Source: Cupriavidus basilensis
GTDB taxonomy: Bacteria; Pseudomonadota; Gammaproteobacteria; Burkholderiales; Burkholderiaceae
DNA length: 64,000 nucleotides
Reading direction: 5' to 3'
Assembly: GCF_000876015.1 (NCBI RefSeq)
Contig: NZ_BBQM01000015.1
Coordinates: 124,001 to 188,000, forward strand
The notes under the pieces are model-generated. The model was not told the DNA's origin, did not search any database, and worked only from the letters and a program-made list of their open reading frames with translations. The position numbers and the translations under genes were made by a program. Shown here piece after piece: positions 62,490 through 64,000 of the stretch (its first letter is position 1; every line of letters starts with the position of its first letter).

Positions 62490-62612
62490 GCGGATCGTGT
62501 GCCTGTCGCGGTTCGCGGGAGCACCCAATGTAGCGCCGCGGCGGCATATCCCGCAGAGCCAAGAAATGGAAAAGCGACTAGGCCATGCCGCGCCCGCGGC
62601 GGACGGCCAGGA

Positions 62613-63590
62613 TCAGGAAACGGGCGTCACCGGCGCCGCCGGCGCCGGCTTCCCGGCGCGCCGGCGCGCGCGCGCCGCCAGCCCGCTGCCGAGCGCCCAG
62701 CGCAGCGTCGGCGCCAGCATGCGCATGCCCGCCAGCGACACCGGCAGGCGCAGCGCGGCCGCGCCGTGCAGGCCAAGCTCGCGCTGGGCCCAGCGCGGCA
62801 GCAGCGCGATGCCGGCATCGCCCATGATGCGCACGGCCGGCACCAGCAGCGGGCTGGCGACCGGCATGGCCATCACCAGCCGCACCACTTCGTGGGTGCG
62901 CTCGCTGACCACCAGCTCGGGGCGCAGGCGCTCGAGGTAGGCGGCCACGGCGGCGGCGCTGTCGGGCACTTCCGTGGCGCCGAGCAGGCGCGCGATCTGC
63001 GCCACCTCGGCGTAATAGCGGTCCTGGTCGGCCGCCGGCAGCGGACCCACGTAGCGCAGGTAGGCGCCGAGAAAGCTCGACACCTCGGCCACGTGGACCC
63101 AGGTCAGCAGCGCCGGGTCGTCGGCCGCGTAGGGGCGCCCGTCGGGCGCGATGCCTCTGACCGTGGTGTGGATGCGCCTGACGCGCTCGATCAGCGCCAG
63201 CGCGTCGGCGCGGCTGCCGTAGGTGGTGCCGGCGATGAACTGCGCGGTGCGGCCCAGGCGGCCCTGCATGTCGGTGCGGAAGGTGGAGTGGTCCCACACC
63301 CCGGCCAGCGCCAGCGGGTGCAGCGTCTGCAGCAGCAGCGCGCTGACGCCGCCGGCCAGCATCGCCGGGAAATCCGCGTGCACGCGCCAGCAGACCGCGT
63401 CCGGGCCGAACAGGCCGGGATCGCCGGGCGGGTTATCGTAGTCGAGGCTGAGGCCGGAGTTGCTGCGCGTGAGCCCGCGCACCTGCGCGCCGGCGCCGGC
63501 GCGCAGGCGGTCGAGCAGGCGCCGCGGCAGCGGGGCGGGCGGCGGGGAGGCGGGTGGCGTGCCGGGTTGCTGGCCTTGCGAGCCGTTCAT
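62613..63590 (-). CDS. oxygenase MpaB family protein (DUF2236)
   Basis: 325 residues. Text VHADFPAMLAGGVSALLLQTLHPLALAGVWDHSTFRTD, RVRRIHTTVRG and LLTWVHVAEVSSFLGAYLRYV matches the MpaB/latex-clearing-protein-like family; conserved His and Arg could bind haem b. Biological role in bacteria other than rubber degradation is poorly known. Stand-alone; the cytochrome bd gene lies 63 bases upstream on the same strand. Confidence 0.87.
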   Translation of the reverse strand: MNGSQGQQPGTPPASPPPAPLPRRLLDRLRAGAGAQVRGLTRSNSGLSLDYDNPPGDPGLFGPDAVCWRVHADFPAMLAGGVSALLLQTLHPLALAGVWDHSTFRTDMQGRLGRTAQFIAGTTYGSRADALALIERVRRIHTTVRGIAPDGRPYAADDPALLTWVHVAEVSSFLGAYLRYVGPLPAADQDRYYAEVAQIARLLGATEVPDSAAAVAAYLERLRPELVVSERTHEVVRLVMAMPVASPLLVPAVRIMGDAGIALLPRWAQRELGLHGAAALRLPVSLAGMRMLAPTLRWALGSGLAARARRRAGKPAPAAPVTPVS

Positions 63591-63653
63591 GGGGCGGTCT
63601 GTACCTTGGTCGGTGCGAGTATGGGTGCGGCCGCCCGCCGGGCCTCGCTGGCC

Positions 63654-64000
63654 TCAGTAGTAATGCAGGTCGGTCGCCTTGCCCCAGAATACACGGTAGG
63701 CGTACAGCGTGTAACCCAGGATGGTCGGCAGCACCACCGCCGCGCCGGCCAGGATCACGCCCAGCGATTCCGGCGCGCTCGCCGCCTGCCAGACGTCGAT
63801 CTTGTCCACCACCAGGTACGGGAACAGGCTGTAGGCCAGGCCATTGAACGCCATCAGGAAGATCACCGCGGTGCCGGCGAAGGGCACCCAGCACCAGCGG
63901 TCGTTGCCGCGTTCGAGCATGGCCGGCATGCGCCGCAGCAGCCGGTCGAGGATCACGAACAGCGCCACCGTCACCAGCGGGATCGGCGCCAGCAGGATGA
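63654..64000 (-). CDS. cydB: cytochrome bd oxidase subunit II, C-terminal part
   Basis: The last 115 or so residues; the frame stays open to the window edge, so the start is outside. Text: WCWVPFAGTAVIFLMAFNGLAYSLFPYLVVD, VILAGAAVVLPTILGYTLYAYRVFWGKATDLHYY. This is the C-terminus of CydB/CioB, membrane subunit of a bd-type quinol oxidase. Which subclass (CydAB or CIO) cannot be told from this part. Confidence 0.9.
   Translation of the reverse strand, partial: ILLAPIPLVTVALFVILDRLLRRMPAMLERGNDRWCWVPFAGTAVIFLMAFNGLAYSLFPYLVVDKIDVWQAASAPESLGVILAGAAVVLPTILGYTLYAYRVFWGKATDLHYY

Noticed and set aside
1..64000. CRISPR arrays, insertion sequences, prophage, tRNA or rRNA genes
   Set aside because: No regularly spaced repeats, transposase or integrase text, CCA-ended cloverleaf or rRNA sequence was noticed in either strand.

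Overview
The window is high-GC, densely coded DNA from a betaproteobacterium of the Burkholderiaceae. A Cupriavidus or Ralstonia relative fits best, judging by the split fli operons, the OXA-22-like beta-lactamase, the TagJ/TagK-type T6SS genes and an AcnB gene among flagellar genes. This assignment is inference from gene content; no 16S rRNA, tRNA or other RNA marker gene lies in the window.

Layout. (1) 1-7510: one edge of a type VI secretion cluster. tssG (partial), tssF, tssE, tagJ and a tagK-like gene run leftward, and the ClpV ATPase gene runs rightward from a shared 0.6 kb intergenic region. (2) 7.7-18.1 kb: an accessory stretch with a LprI-like protein, an orphan fimbrial adhesin, a poly-glycine membrane protein, a candidate small RNA, a GST, an MFS transporter, a lipoprotein, a coupled di-haem peroxidase and metallophosphoesterase pair, an unknown protein and an OXA beta-lactamase. 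(3) 18.2-38.3 kb: flagellar export and motor genes in two leftward blocks, fliLMNOPQR and fliFGHIJK, with fliE divergent. Between the blocks are glxA-type regulator, M24 peptidase, acnB, thioesterase, family-2 glycosyltransferase and alkB genes. (4) 38.5-49.3 kb: nine tightly coupled leftward genes for making and attaching a CDP-activated sugar. (5) 49.5-55.4 kb: fhlB-like, a second fliK, fliT, fliS, fliD, flaG and fliC. (6) 55.6-58.9 kb: an Hfq-like gene just upstream of fliC, an AT-richer non-coding region ending in a strong terminator, and a chemoreceptor with a sigma-28-type promoter. (7) 59.2-64 kb: DHA2 efflux pump, DUF190 protein, FMN quinone reductase, acetyltransferase, MpaB-type oxygenase and the 3' part of a cytochrome bd subunit II gene.

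How it works together. The main system I see is a flagellin glycosylation island inside the flagellar locus. Two large TPR plus GT41 (O-GlcNAc-transferase-like) enzymes are translationally coupled to RfbF and RfbG, which make CDP-4-keto-6-deoxyglucose. A TylC3-type C-methyltransferase, an RmlC-like epimerase, an FkbM methyltransferase, a short-chain reductase/epimerase and a left-handed-beta-helix acyltransferase follow. No RfbH (3-dehydratase) is present, so the predicted product is a branched C-methyl 6-deoxyhexose rather than a 3,6-dideoxyhexose, attached to FliC. Three promoters matching the sigma-28 pattern TMAA-N15-NNCGWTAA sit before fliC, the chemoreceptor and fliL. The Hfq-like gene beside fliC, with a possible sRNA next to it, suggests an extra post-transcriptional control layer; that is inference.
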